64,000 nt of DNA from assembly GCA_947383835.1 (NCBI GenBank), contig CANDEV010000012.1:1-64000 (forward strand), written 5' to 3'. This DNA is from an uncultured Clostridia bacterium (GTDB taxonomy: Bacteria > Bacillota > Clostridia > Oscillospirales > Ruminococcaceae). Shown here one piece after another: positions 7,186 through 15,005 of this stretch. Positions within the stretch are counted from its first letter, which is position 1; every line of letters begins with the position of its first letter. A program made the translations under genes and the position numbers. The notes beneath the pieces are model-generated. The model did no database searches. It was given only the letters and a program-made list of their open reading frames with translations, and was not told the DNA's origin.

Positions 7186-8865
7186 ATGTTATCAGATATT
7201 GAAATCGCTCAGCAGGCTAAAATGCTGAAAATAGGCAGAATTGCCGAAAACCTCGGTATCTCCGAGGACGACATCGAGCCGTACGGTCACTACAAGGCGA
7301 AGCTGACCGAGTCGCTTTTCGTCAAGACTGCCAACGAAAAGGACGGCAAGCTTATCCTTGTCACCGCTATCAACCCTACTCCTGCGGGTGAGGGAAAAAC
7401 TACCGTCTCCGTTGGACTTGCGGAGGCTATGGCTAAAATTGGCAAGAACGCTGTATTGGCTCTCCGCGAACCGTCCCTGGGACCCGTGTTCGGTATAAAG
7501 GGCGGCGCGGCAGGCGGCGGCTACGCACAGGTAGTCCCCATGGAGGACATAAACCTCCATTTCACAGGTGATATGCACGCTATCACCGCCGCAAACAATC
7601 TGCTCTGTGCGCTTCTTGACAACCATATGCAGCAGGGCAACGCTCTCGGCATAGATCAGCGCAGAATTATGATAGACCGCTGTCTTGACATGAACGACCG
7701 CGCTCTCCGTAACGTTGTGGTGGGTCTCGGCGGAAAGGTCAACGGCGTACCGCGTCAGGACGGTTTCAGGATTACCGTTGCTTCCGAGGTAATGGCAATT
7801 TTGTGCCTTGCCTCCGACCTTACCGACCTTAAAGAACGTCTCGGCAGGATTTTGGTTGCCTACACCTATGAGGGCAAGCCTGTGTACGCTCGGGACATCG
7901 GCGCACACGGGGCAATGACCGCTCTTTTAAAGGACGCTTTGAAGCCAAACCTTGTCCAGACCCTTGAAAACACCCCTGTTGTAATTCACGGCGGACCTTT
8001 TGCAAACATCGCCCACGGCTGTAACTCAGTGCGTGCAACAAAGCTTGCTCTTAAGCTTGGTGATTACTGCATTACCGAAGCAGGCTTCGGCGCGGATCTG
8101 GGCGCAGAAAAATTCTTCGATATCAAGTGCAGATTTGCGGGACTTAAACCCTCCTGCGCGGTACTGGTGGCAACTATCCGTGCGTTAAAGTACAACGGTG
8201 GAGTGCCGAAAACCGAGCTTACTTACGAAAATATAGAGGCTTTGAACAACGGTATTGTAAACCTTAAAACCCATATCGAAAACATTCATAAGTTCGGAGT
8301 GCCCGTTGTTGTGGCGATAAACCGTTTCTACACCGACACCGACGCAGAGGTTGCTGCCGTTGAGAATTTCTGTAAGGAAATGGGCGTTGAGGTCTCCATG
8401 ACCGAAGTATTCGCCAAAGGCGGCGAGGGCGGAAAAGACCTTGCTGAAAAGGTTTGCGCTACTATTGAAAAGTGCGAGGGCTGTCAGACGAATTTCAAGC
8501 CCCTTTATGACGAAAAGCTGCCTATAAAGGAAAAAATCGGCATAATCGCAAAGGAAATTTACCGCGCCGACGGAGTAAACTTTACCGCCCAGGCTGAAAA
8601 GGCTATCAAGGAAATTGAGGCTCTCGGCTTCGGAGAAACTCCCGTGTGCGTTGCAAAAACCCAGTATTCTCTTTCGGACGATCCCGCAAAGCTTGGCAAG
8701 CCCGAGAATTTCGTGATAACCGTCCGTGACGTTCGTCTTTCGGCAGGCGCAGGTTTTGCAGTGGCTCTTACGGGGGACATAATGGTAATGCCGGGACTTC
8801 CCAAGGCTCCCGCAGCTTTAAAAATAGACTGCGACAACAACGGAAATATTTCGGGACTGTTTTAG
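7186..8865 (+). CDS. fhs: Formate--tetrahydrofolate ligase
   Basis: Makes 10-formyl-THF from formate, THF and ATP, feeding purine synthesis (PurN and AICAR transformylase, both in this window) and one-carbon metabolism. The 559-residue protein has the family P-loop NPTPAGEGKTTVSVGL near residue 62 and the GIKGGAAGGGYAQVVPMEDINLH stretch (positions about 107-129). The ATG at 7186 is chosen for its SD (GGGAGGA); upstream in-frame ATGs lie in the promoter. Length agrees with bacterial Fhs (about 556). It is monocistronic, followed by GC-rich hairpins and a terminator. Confidence 0.97.
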   Translation: MLSDIEIAQQAKMLKIGRIAENLGISEDDIEPYGHYKAKLTESLFVKTANEKDGKLILVTAINPTPAGEGKTTVSVGLAEAMAKIGKNAVLALREPSLGPVFGIKGGAAGGGYAQVVPMEDINLHFTGDMHAITAANNLLCALLDNHMQQGNALGIDQRRIMIDRCLDMNDRALRNVVVGLGGKVNGVPRQDGFRITVASEVMAILCLASDLTDLKERLGRILVAYTYEGKPVYARDIGAHGAMTALLKDALKPNLVQTLENTPVVIHGGPFANIAHGCNSVRATKLALKLGDYCITEAGFGADLGAEKFFDIKCRFAGLKPSCAVLVATIRALKYNGGVPKTELTYENIEALNNGIVNLKTHIENIHKFGVPVVVAINRFYTDTDAEVAAVENFCKEMGVEVSMTEVFAKGGEGGKDLAEKVCATIEKCEGCQTNFKPLYDEKLPIKEKIGIIAKEIYRADGVNFTAQAEKAIKEIEALGFGETPVCVAKTQYSLSDDPAKLGKPENFVITVRDVRLSAGAGFAVALTGDIMVMPGLPKAPAALKIDCDNNGNISGLF

Positions 8866-8890
8866 GCAGGCTATGTCTGCACCCCTGTTC

Positions 8891-8947
8891 GCCCCACAGT
8901 TAAAAATCAAAATTTGTTACCGTATCAAGCCCCCTATCGCGGGGGCG
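8891..8947 (+). repeat. 3' hairpin element, family C, copy 1
   Basis: About 57 bases after the fhs stop: CCCCACAG, an A/T-rich stretch, TTACCG, TCAAG, then the GC hairpin CCCCCTATCGCGGGGG. Related elements lie after purC (44088-44146, minus) and aroB (61754-61813, minus), each in the direction of the gene it follows and 25-33 nt from that stop codon. Similarity is diverged and was aligned by eye. Confidence 0.55.
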
Positions 8948-8976
8948 AGGACGAAACAATATTTGTCAATAAGAAA

Positions 8977-9007
8977 AAAGGCAGACAACAAAACGTTATC
9001 TGCCTTT
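8977..9007 (+). terminator. Hairpin terminator downstream of fhs
   Basis: Stem AAAGGCAGA/TCTGCCTTT with a 13-nt loop, followed by AAATTTTGTTTTG. The rest of the gap 8866-9101 holds further GC-rich hairpins (CGCCCC TT GGGGGCG at about 9025-9039; CCGCGGGGCG near 9083) and no gene. Confidence 0.6.
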
Positions 9008-9101
9008 AAATTTTGTTTTGCAACCGCCCCTTGGGGGCGATAAAAGAGTAAAGCCAACCCGTATTTAAATCGGGGGACTCCCGCCGCGGGGCGTTCCCCG
9101 C

Positions 9102-9377
9102 TTACTCTTCCCTCATCTTAGCAAAACAGTCGCTGCAATATACAGGACGGTCTTCTCTTGGTCTGAAAGGTACCTTTGCTGTGCCGCCGCAGGAAGCGCA
9201 AGTTGCTTCAAACATTTCTCTTTCGCTCTTGCTGCTGTTCTTTCTTGCGTCACGGCAGGATTTGCATCTCTGAGGTTCGTTTACAAAGCCCTTTTCAGCA
9301 TAAAACTCTTGCTCTCCGGCTGTAAAGGTAAACTCATTTCCGCATTCCTTACAAACTAATGTCTTGTCTTCGTACAT
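9102..9377 (-). CDS. Zinc-ribbon protein, two CxxC-x(n)-CxxC units
   Basis: 91 residues with four CxxC knuckles: C9/C12 and C38/C41 form the first ribbon, C60/C63 and C81/C84 the second (spacing 17). It has no other domain. Small proteins of this kind are widespread in Clostridia and annotated only as zinc-ribbon domain proteins; nucleic-acid binding is a guess. The SD is GAGGGAAATC. It lies downstream of the sigH-like gene in the same direction, with a tRNA-like sequence between. Confidence 0.75.
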   Translation of the reverse strand: MYEDKTLVCKECGNEFTFTAGEQEFYAEKGFVNEPQRCKSCRDARKNSSKSEREMFEATCASCGGTAKVPFRPREDRPVYCSDCFAKMREE

Positions 9378-9403
9378 TTTGATTTCCCTCGCTTAAATAA
9401 ATT

Positions 9404-9476
9404 TGGACCTTTGGACGGATTCGCACCGACACCTTTGCCTTTGAAAAACAACGCTCTGACTTTAAGCTACTTGGCC
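9404..9476 (-). tRNA. Degenerate tRNA-like sequence, apparent anticodon UCA
   Basis: On the minus strand this 73-nt stretch has a D-arm (GCTT AAAGTCA GAGC), a 5-bp anticodon stem with loop TTTCAAA (U33, A37, anticodon UCA), a 4-nt variable loop, a T-arm (GTCGG TGCGAAT CCGTC, one mismatch, G at position 55) and a 3' CCA. The acceptor arms (GGCCAAG and CAAAGGT) pair poorly and no discriminator base fits. It lacks the long variable arm of tRNA-Sec. It is most likely a decayed tRNA or chance likeness rather than a working UGA-reading tRNA, since UGA ends many genes here. Confidence 0.3.
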
Positions 9477-9481
9477 ATATA

Positions 9482-10114
9482 TTAATTGCTGAAACTATCG
9501 CAGGAAAGCAGCGCTTTAAGCTTTTTTCTGATACGAAAAACAGCATTATCAACAGATTTTTTCGGAATACCCAGGCTTTCGGCAATTTCTTCATATGAAG
9601 CGCCGCCTAAATACAGCTTAAAAATATTCCATTCTTTTTTTGAAAGAAGCTCCGAAATTTTTTCGTACATTCCAGCCGCAGCTTCCTTTTCAAACCATAT
9701 GTTTTCGGGGGTTGAGCTGTACTCTGCCTGCTCGCCCAATTCCTCTGAAAAACTTTCCTCCGCGCCTCTGCTGAGACGGCGTACAGCCGACTTTATACCG
9801 TTTGTGACGCAAACGTCCGCAAAAGCGGAAAAGACTGTTCCTCTTTGCGGGTCAAAGCTGTCCGCAGCTCTTATGAAGGACAGAAATCCTTCCTGCGCCA
9901 GATCGTCAAACTCCACTACGCCGTTTGTGCCGCCGGAATAAAGGCTTGCTTTTTTTCTTACCAGATTAAGGTAGCGTGAAATAAGTACAGTTACAGCATT
10001 TCTTCCCTGCGGGGTATCCTTGCCGCCTTGAAAAAGCGACACAAGCTCATTGTCGTCAAGAAAATTCAGTTCATTAAAATCCGAGCTGTAAACTTCCGAA
10101 CAGCCGCTGCTCAT
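9482..10114 (-). CDS. sigH: SigH-like RNA polymerase sigma factor
   Basis: 210-residue sigma-70 family factor most like SigH, which drives early sporulation and transition-phase genes. Region 2 contains DDLAQEGFLSFIRAADSFD and FSAFADVCVTNGIKSAVRR (about residues 78-118); region 4 is SYEEIAESLGIPKKSVDNAV followed by RIRKKL, very close to the SigH helix-turn-helix with its KSIDNA core. The ATG at 10114 follows GGGAG. The longer frame to 10201 would start inside the promoter TTGACA-17-TATAAT (10201-10173), so it is rejected. SpoIIR nearby supports a sporulating host. Confidence 0.8.
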   Translation of the reverse strand: MSSGCSEVYSSDFNELNFLDDNELVSLFQGGKDTPQGRNAVTVLISRYLNLVRKKASLYSGGTNGVVEFDDLAQEGFLSFIRAADSFDPQRGTVFSAFADVCVTNGIKSAVRRLSRGAEESFSEELGEQAEYSSTPENIWFEKEAAAGMYEKISELLSKKEWNIFKLYLGGASYEEIAESLGIPKKSVDNAVFRIRKKLKALLSCDSFSN

Positions 10115-10172
10115 TGAACTCCCACCAATCTGAACCGCAACAGCTTTAAATGATGCAGGTATCATTTTTCTT

Positions 10173-10201
10173 ATTATATACTTTTCTGCACAATTTGTCA
10201 A
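10173..10201 (-). promoter_or_regulatory. sigH-like promoter, consensus sigma-A
   Basis: Minus strand TTGACA (10201-10196), 17 bp, TATAAT (10178-10173): a perfect consensus, giving a leader of about 50 nt. The gap to the divergent MerR gene (10115-10433) holds only this promoter, an AT-rich stretch and the MerR promoter. Confidence 0.85.
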
Positions 10202-10331
10202 TAATTTTTTTGAAAAAAACTAAAAAAGTTTTCATCTTTAGCAAAAATAATTAATAACTAACCCATTTTTATGTAAGTTATGGCAATTTTTATCTATTAA
10301 ATTCAACAAATAAATTTGTGCAAAATGACGA

Positions 10332-10369
10332 TTGACACCCACCTAACGTAATAGTATATACTTATGTTA
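10332..10369 (+). promoter_or_regulatory. MerR-type promoter and dyad
   Basis: TTGACA (10332-10337) is followed by TATACT (10357-10362) at the stretched 19-bp spacing typical of MerR-activated promoters; an alternative TATATA at 17 bp also exists (10355-10360). A 26-bp imperfect dyad TAACgTAA...TTAtGTTA (10344-10369) covers the spacer and -10. Autoregulation by the downstream MerR-like protein is inferred. Confidence 0.6.
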
Positions 10370-10433
10370 CAGCAATTCTCAATACGATTGTACACATTAG
10401 TTTATAGTACCATTTCGATAGGGAGCGATAATT

Positions 10434-12197
10434 ATGAAAATGCAGATAAGCGAGCTTGCAAAGTACTTTAACGTCAGCGTGCGGACATTGCAGTACTACG
10501 ACAGTATCGGCATTTTGAAGCCTGCTGAAACAACGGAAAAGGGTTACAGGCTTTACGACGAGGACTCCGTTTCGGAGATGAGGGAAATTTTGCGGTACAA
10601 GGAGTTCGGATTTTCGTTGGAAACAATCGCTAAGCTCCTGTCCGACAAAAACAATAACAGCCGTTTGAGCGGTTTGCTTGCACAGAAACGCAAGCTTTCC
10701 CGTGAAATAAAACGTCTGAACAGCGTTATCGCCGACATTGACGCGGAACTTGCAGTCCCGCCGAAGTTGGGCTGGCTCAGCAAAATCAACGAAAATTACA
10801 ACCACAGCGTCTGCGTCTTTTCGCATTATGCTGATAATTCCGAGACCTTTGCCGCATGGGGCAAGGCTGATCACGAAAGTGGCAGAGATTTCACCACAAG
10901 CTTGAAATTCCCGCTGGGCGCGGCGACGACCCAGTTTGCCGCATATTGCATTATACGCTTTGAGGAGCTTGGTCTATTACATACAAGCGACCCGATAGGC
11001 AAATATTTCCCAGAGATGATCTATGGGGACATCACAATCAGGCAGTTGCTGGATATGACTTCGGGACTTTCAAATGAGTATTTTATTCAAAAAATTTCCA
11101 AGTCATGGGAGGAGTACTGCAAAAAAATCGGCTATAACGACCTGCCATATGAGGTGCAGGGCTGCCGTTATCATGAGTACAACAAATTGAACTGCAAGCC
11201 TGCGAGCATTTCCGAAATTATTGAGGCGGCAAATTTTGCTCCGCCAAAATTTACGGCGGGGGAGAAATTTGATTACTCCGAAATAAATTATATGCTTTTA
11301 AAGGTAATTTTGGAAAGAATTGCACAAAAATCCCTTGAAGAAATTTTGAAAGAGCAAATTTTTACCCCTCTTGAAATGGATAACACTTCCATATTTGACA
11401 ATGAAACAGACGTTACCGGGTACGTCGGAGACGTTGGAGTCGAGTACTACAACGACATTTATGGCGGTGCGACAGGCATGATTTCCACGGTTGACGATAT
11501 GGAAAAATGGTGCAGCTTTCTAATCGGCAAAAAATTTTTTGAACGGTACATGACAGACGGTGCAGATTTTTCCTGCGGTTGGTATGATAACGGCAACGAA
11601 TATTGCCTTGTGAGCACCTGCTGCGAGGTTACAAACGAGCTTAGAATCGGCAAAGACGGCGGATTTTACATTTCTGTAAGAAATACCCAGCCCGTCCCCG
11701 ACAACAACACAAGGCTTATGTATTACCCCGTTCAGTGCGACGACGGGTACTTCAAGCTTGAAGTTTGGGATATGTCGCCAAATTCCGAGGTCAAGGTCTT
11801 CTCAATAAAAATATTTGACGAGGAGTGCGAGGAGCTTTACTCTGCCGAAGTTCCCGAAAGCGGGTATTTTATCTCTTTGAGGAACGACGGCGGGGAACGT
11901 CATGCCGAGGAATTTGCGGAGAACGGTACTTATTATTACGAAATGGATTTGTCGGAAATTTTAGGGGATAAATTCCAAACGCTGGGAAAATATATTGTGG
12001 AGGTAAAGGCGGAACGTCCCGAATACAGCTCTTGTACTTGGGCAAAGCTGGGTATGGTCTACAAGCGCAAGGGCGAATGGATGTCCGTGCAGCATAACGT
12101 TTTTTACCACCTCGGCAACGCGTATGACGTTTTTATGGAGGATTTGTCACTTGTTGCAAATTTTTTGAATGACAAGCTTTTTGAGAATTTTGAATAA
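10434..12197 (+). CDS. MerR regulator fused to inactive serine beta-lactamase-like domain
   Basis: 587 residues. Residues 1-70 are a MerR winged helix (QISELAKYFNVSVRTLQYYD; GYRLYDED), 75-105 a coiled-coil dimerisation helix, about 125-410 a class C beta-lactamase/penicillin-binding-protein fold, and about 430-587 an unassigned C-terminal domain. In the second part FPLGAATTQF aligns with the canonical G-S-x-T-K-x-F box, but the nucleophile Ser and the Lys are Ala163 and Thr166. The YSEIN motif that normally supplies the catalytic Tyr is kept, as is the LLDMTSGL segment. It therefore reads as a ligand-sensing regulator rather than a hydrolase (inference). SD is GGGAG. Confidence 0.8.
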   Translation: MKMQISELAKYFNVSVRTLQYYDSIGILKPAETTEKGYRLYDEDSVSEMREILRYKEFGFSLETIAKLLSDKNNNSRLSGLLAQKRKLSREIKRLNSVIADIDAELAVPPKLGWLSKINENYNHSVCVFSHYADNSETFAAWGKADHESGRDFTTSLKFPLGAATTQFAAYCIIRFEELGLLHTSDPIGKYFPEMIYGDITIRQLLDMTSGLSNEYFIQKISKSWEEYCKKIGYNDLPYEVQGCRYHEYNKLNCKPASISEIIEAANFAPPKFTAGEKFDYSEINYMLLKVILERIAQKSLEEILKEQIFTPLEMDNTSIFDNETDVTGYVGDVGVEYYNDIYGGATGMISTVDDMEKWCSFLIGKKFFERYMTDGADFSCGWYDNGNEYCLVSTCCEVTNELRIGKDGGFYISVRNTQPVPDNNTRLMYYPVQCDDGYFKLEVWDMSPNSEVKVFSIKIFDEECEELYSAEVPESGYFISLRNDGGERHAEEFAENGTYYYEMDLSEILGDKFQTLGKYIVEVKAERPEYSSCTWAKLGMVYKRKGEWMSVQHNVFYHLGNAYDVFMEDLSLVANFLNDKLFENFE

Positions 12198-12201
12198 AAA
12201 A

Positions 12202-12231
12202 GTCCGCAGCTTACAAAAGTAAACTGCGGAC
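12202..12231. terminator. Bidirectional terminator
   Basis: Stem GTCCGCAG...CTGCGGAC with inner TTAC/GTAA pairs and an AAAA loop. It is flanked by a T-run on the minus strand (TTTTTTATTC) and by TGTTTTG on the plus strand, between the convergent MerR-fusion and fumarase genes. Confidence 0.85.
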
Positions 12232-12243
12232 ATGTTTTGTAAA

Positions 12244-12798
12244 TTATTGGGTATATTCCACTCTGCCCATGCTGAAAATATCCCCGCCGTGACAGTCGTT
12301 TGCAACTGTAACGGGAAATTTTTCCACATAAAGCTTTTTCACGGATTCACAGCCTAAATCGTCAAAGGCGACTACTTCGCAGCTTTTTATGCAGCTTGCA
12401 GCCAACGCTCCGGCGCCGCCAATGGCGCAGAAATACACGCCCGAATTGCGGACAACAGCGTCCCGCACAGTCTGACTGCGCTCGCCCTTGCCGATCATTC
12501 CGCAAAGCCCCTCGTCCATAAGCCTTGGAGCAAATTTATCCATTCTGCCCGAGGTGGTAGGACCGCATGATCCGATAGGCTTGCCATCGGGAGCGGGAGT
12601 AGGTCCTGCGTAATATATAACGGCTTCTTTTATGTCAACAGGAAGCTGCTCTCCCTTATCGAGAATAGCCTCAAAACGTTTATGTGCGGCGTCTCTGGCG
12701 GTGTATACAGTGCCCGTCAGAAGTACCTTGTCCCCAACGCGGAGCTTTGGACAGTATTCACGAAGCTCCGAGACATTAATATCGTAAATTTCAGCCAT
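12244..12798 (-). CDS. Class I fumarate hydratase, beta subunit (or tartrate dehydratase beta)
   Basis: 184-residue C-terminal/beta subunit of an Fe-S dependent fumarase or L-tartrate dehydratase. Recognisable by VGDKVLLTGTVYTARDAAHKR, YYAGPTPA, GSCGPTTSGRMD and the IGKGERS segment. This subunit completes the active site while the cluster sits on the alpha subunit, which is not in the window. That is unusual, since the two are generally adjacent. The gene begins 3 bases after the stop of the coiled-coil gene and has no strong SD of its own, so it is probably translated by coupling. Substrate (fumarate or tartrate) is not decided by sequence alone. Confidence 0.88.
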   Translation of the reverse strand: MAEIYDINVSELREYCPKLRVGDKVLLTGTVYTARDAAHKRFEAILDKGEQLPVDIKEAVIYYAGPTPAPDGKPIGSCGPTTSGRMDKFAPRLMDEGLCGMIGKGERSQTVRDAVVRNSGVYFCAIGGAGALAASCIKSCEVVAFDDLGCESVKKLYVEKFPVTVANDCHGGDIFSMGRVEYTQ

Positions 12799-12801
12799 AT
12801 C

Positions 12802-13800
12802 TTAAACGTTGTCACCCAATGCGTTTGCTTCAGCTTCGGCAGCCTTTGTAAGACTTTCCAACTCGCTCATGTCAAATCCTGTAAAAGCAGGTTTGTGGGC
12901 GGCGGGAGCAGGAGTAGGCGCAGGTGCAGCCGCAGCAGGTGCGGGAGCAGGCTCTGCCGGCTTGGGAGCAGGAGCGGGTGCAGCAGCCTTAGGCGCAGGA
13001 GCTGGAGCAGGCTTTGCAGCAGCGGGCTTTCCGCCGAGAGACGAACGAACTGTATTGAGCTGCGCCTTAGCTTCGTCAAGCTTGGCAAGACTTTCGCCGG
13101 AGAACATTTCGAGAACTTCTCTCAGCTTGATAACATTCTCGTCGATCTCTGCAATTTCCTCTGTGACCTCGCGTCTGATCTTTTCGGCGGCAGCGCGCAT
13201 TTCGGAGCTCTTGTCCTCAGCGCTTGAAAGTATTTTTGAAGCCTTTTCGTCGGCGTTTTTAACGATAGTGGAAGCCTTTCCGTTAGCGTCGTCAACCACC
13301 TGATTGGCAAGCTTCTTAGCGTCCTCGTCCATTTTACGGGCATTTTCCTTAGCCTGTGTAACAATGGTATTGGCGGTTTTCTGCGCCTCGATAAATACGT
13401 TGCTCAGATCCATTGCGCTGTTGTCGCTGCTGCCGGTCGCAGCCTTGTTCTTAGCCTCCTGGAGCTGTTCCTCCAGCTCGGCCGTCTGTGCTTTAAGCGC
13501 TTCGATCTCCTTATCCTTACCCGCAAGTTCGTCCTCCATAGTTTTCATCTGAAGCTTAAGGGAGTCATTGTTGGTCTGGAGCTCGGTGATCTTAGCCTTA
13601 TCAGCGGCAAGAAGCTCCTCGTATTTTGCGCTGTCAACTCCGCCGCCTTCGCCGCCGGAGCTTTCAAGCAGGGCTTTTTTTTCGTCCAGTTCAGCCTCAA
13701 GCGTATAAATTTTAGTATTTAACTCATCGACATAAGCAAGAACGTCTTTTTTGTCGAATCCACCGAAGCTTACGGTTTTGAGAAATCCGGTTCCATCCAT
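12802..13800 (-). CDS. DivIVA-like coiled-coil protein with Ala/Pro-rich tail
   Basis: 332 residues. The N-terminal part (SFGGFDKKDVLAYVDEL, residues 9-25) is a DivIVA-type lipid-binding motif; two long coiled coils follow (about 25-120 and 150-245), separated by a short Gly/Ser linker. Next comes a roughly 45-residue stretch of Pro-Ala-Lys repeats, then a short conserved C-terminal helix (FTGFDMSELESLTKAAEAEA). Likely a membrane-curvature or septum-associated scaffold. The start is the ATG at 13800 behind GGAGG; the longer frame enters the promoter region. Promoter TTGTGA-17-TATAAT (13917-13889). Confidence 0.75.
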   Translation of the reverse strand: MDGTGFLKTVSFGGFDKKDVLAYVDELNTKIYTLEAELDEKKALLESSGGEGGGVDSAKYEELLAADKAKITELQTNNDSLKLQMKTMEDELAGKDKEIEALKAQTAELEEQLQEAKNKAATGSSDNSAMDLSNVFIEAQKTANTIVTQAKENARKMDEDAKKLANQVVDDANGKASTIVKNADEKASKILSSAEDKSSEMRAAAEKIRREVTEEIAEIDENVIKLREVLEMFSGESLAKLDEAKAQLNTVRSSLGGKPAAAKPAPAPAPKAAAPAPAPKPAEPAPAPAAAAPAPTPAPAAHKPAFTGFDMSELESLTKAAEAEANALGDNV

Positions 13801-13888
13801 TGTGAATACCTCCAAATTATCAGATATAGGGTGTTTTGGGCGGGCAGTGCACAAATTGTACAAACAGCCTGCACTTGAACACACTAAA

Positions 13889-13917
13889 ATTATAACATAT
13901 TTTTCGGAATTTCACAA
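13889..13917 (-). promoter_or_regulatory. Promoter of the DivIVA-like/fumarase operon
   Basis: Minus strand TTGTGA (13917-13912), 17 bp, TATAAT (13894-13889). The leader of roughly 80 nt shows no recognised element. Confidence 0.7.
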
Positions 13918-14037
13918 GTACATTTATAAAAATTATTATACAAAAAATAATTTATTCCTTTAGTGAATTATAACAATTTTATTAACTTACGCCAAAAGTA
14001 CATTTTACTTAAAGGTTTTCGCCGCTGCAAATGTGCT

Positions 14038-14664
14038 TTATGCACAAATATTTTTCTTCAATTTTTCAATAAGCTCCAAAATGTAAAATCGGCACTCATA
14101 ATTTTCCGGATTTTGTAGCATATCAAGCTCCTCGGCAGTGAAAATGCCGCCGCAGTCCTCCAAAGCCTCGTCAATGTTTGTTACAGCGGGCAGGCACAGC
14201 GGAGGAAACATAACACACCACCAGTTTTTCCCCTTTGCTTCGCCGATAGTGATTCGCAAGGTCTTGTAATGCCCCGCGGGCATTGTAATGGTGCCATAAA
14301 CTCGGTCGTCAAAGTCCATGTCGGTCACCTCGCATTTAACGGGATAATCGTAACCGTTTGCCTCTATGGTACGTTCTGCGATGTCTTTTATCTCGACAAG
14401 ATATTTTTCCGCTGCTTCGGCTGACTCATCAGCGGAGCCGCAGTCTTCAAAGATGCAGGAAGTCTCCGCAAGGACGGCGTCCCTGACCTTCAGCTTTAGC
14501 TGCTGGTCGTCCTCGCTGTCGGAATTGGCAAGGATATGGAGGCGGAAAACCGTTGCGGTGATATCGTTATAGCTTTCCTCAAAGCTGCCGAAGCCTGCAC
14601 AGAAAACAGTTACAGCCATTCCGACAAGCAGAGCAAGCTCCGCGTTTTTTGCAAAAAATTTCAT
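14038..14664 (-). CDS. spoIIR: Stage II sporulation protein R
   Basis: 208-residue secreted signalling protein made in the forespore, which activates SpoIIGA to process pro-sigma-E in the mother cell. One N-terminal membrane/signal helix (residues 9-26) is followed by the family signatures FRLHILANSDSEDDQQLKLKV-type (about 41-61), VYGTITMPAGHYKTLRI and GKNWWCVMFPPLCLP. Length fits SpoIIR. It is monocistronic; a forespore (SigF) promoter would be expected but I could not fix one with confidence. Its presence shows the organism carries sporulation machinery. Confidence 0.93.
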   Translation of the reverse strand: MKFFAKNAELALLVGMAVTVFCAGFGSFEESYNDITATVFRLHILANSDSEDDQQLKLKVRDAVLAETSCIFEDCGSADESAEAAEKYLVEIKDIAERTIEANGYDYPVKCEVTDMDFDDRVYGTITMPAGHYKTLRITIGEAKGKNWWCVMFPPLCLPAVTNIDEALEDCGGIFTAEELDMLQNPENYECRFYILELIEKLKKNICA

Positions 14665-14757
14665 AAGTACATCCTTTCGTATGTTTTCAGCTTTCAGGTA
14701 AATTATGGCATGATTTTACATTGTTTATTCAAATTCAAAAAAATTTTCAGAAAGCTA

Positions 14758-14786
14758 TTGACAAGACGAAAAAAGTGGTGTATAAT
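14758..14786 (+). promoter_or_regulatory. tRNA-Thr promoter, perfect consensus
   Basis: TTGACA (14758-14763), 17 bp, TATAAT (14781-14786), 17 bases before the mature tRNA. Confidence 0.9.
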
Positions 14787-14803
14787 AATTAAGTCTTAAA
14801 AAT

Positions 14804-14879
14804 GCTATCTTAGCTCAGTTGGTAGAGCACATCCTTGGTAAGGATGAGGTCGTCAGTTCAAATCTGATAGATAGCTCCA
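14804..14879 (+). tRNA. tRNA-Thr (GGU)
   Basis: 76-nt cloverleaf with acceptor stem GCTATCT/AGATAGC, D-arm GCTC...GAGC, anticodon stem CATCC/GGATG with loop TTGGTAA (anticodon GGU), T-loop TTCAAAT and encoded CCA. It has its own consensus promoter and terminator. Confidence 0.95.
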
Positions 14880-14883
14880 GATC

Positions 14884-14925
14884 AAACCCCTATAAGTGGC
14901 TTAAATATGCCGCTTATAGGGGTTT
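14884..14925 (+). terminator. tRNA-Thr terminator
   Basis: Stem AAACCCCTATAAG / CTTATAGGGGTTT followed by TATTTTTG. Confidence 0.9.
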
Positions 14926-15005
14926 ATTTTTGTGCGTACCTTTATGGAGAATTTGCACAATATTTTTTCTGTGCAAACTGTACAACTTTGGAAATTTAGG
15001 CAGGC

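Noticed and set aside
7090..7186. ZTP riboswitch upstream of fhs
   Set aside because: The leader after the promoter is only about 30 nt, too short for the aptamer.
9404..9476. Functional selenocysteine tRNA
   Set aside because: UCA anticodon, but no 8-bp acceptor and no long variable arm, and the acceptor does not pair.
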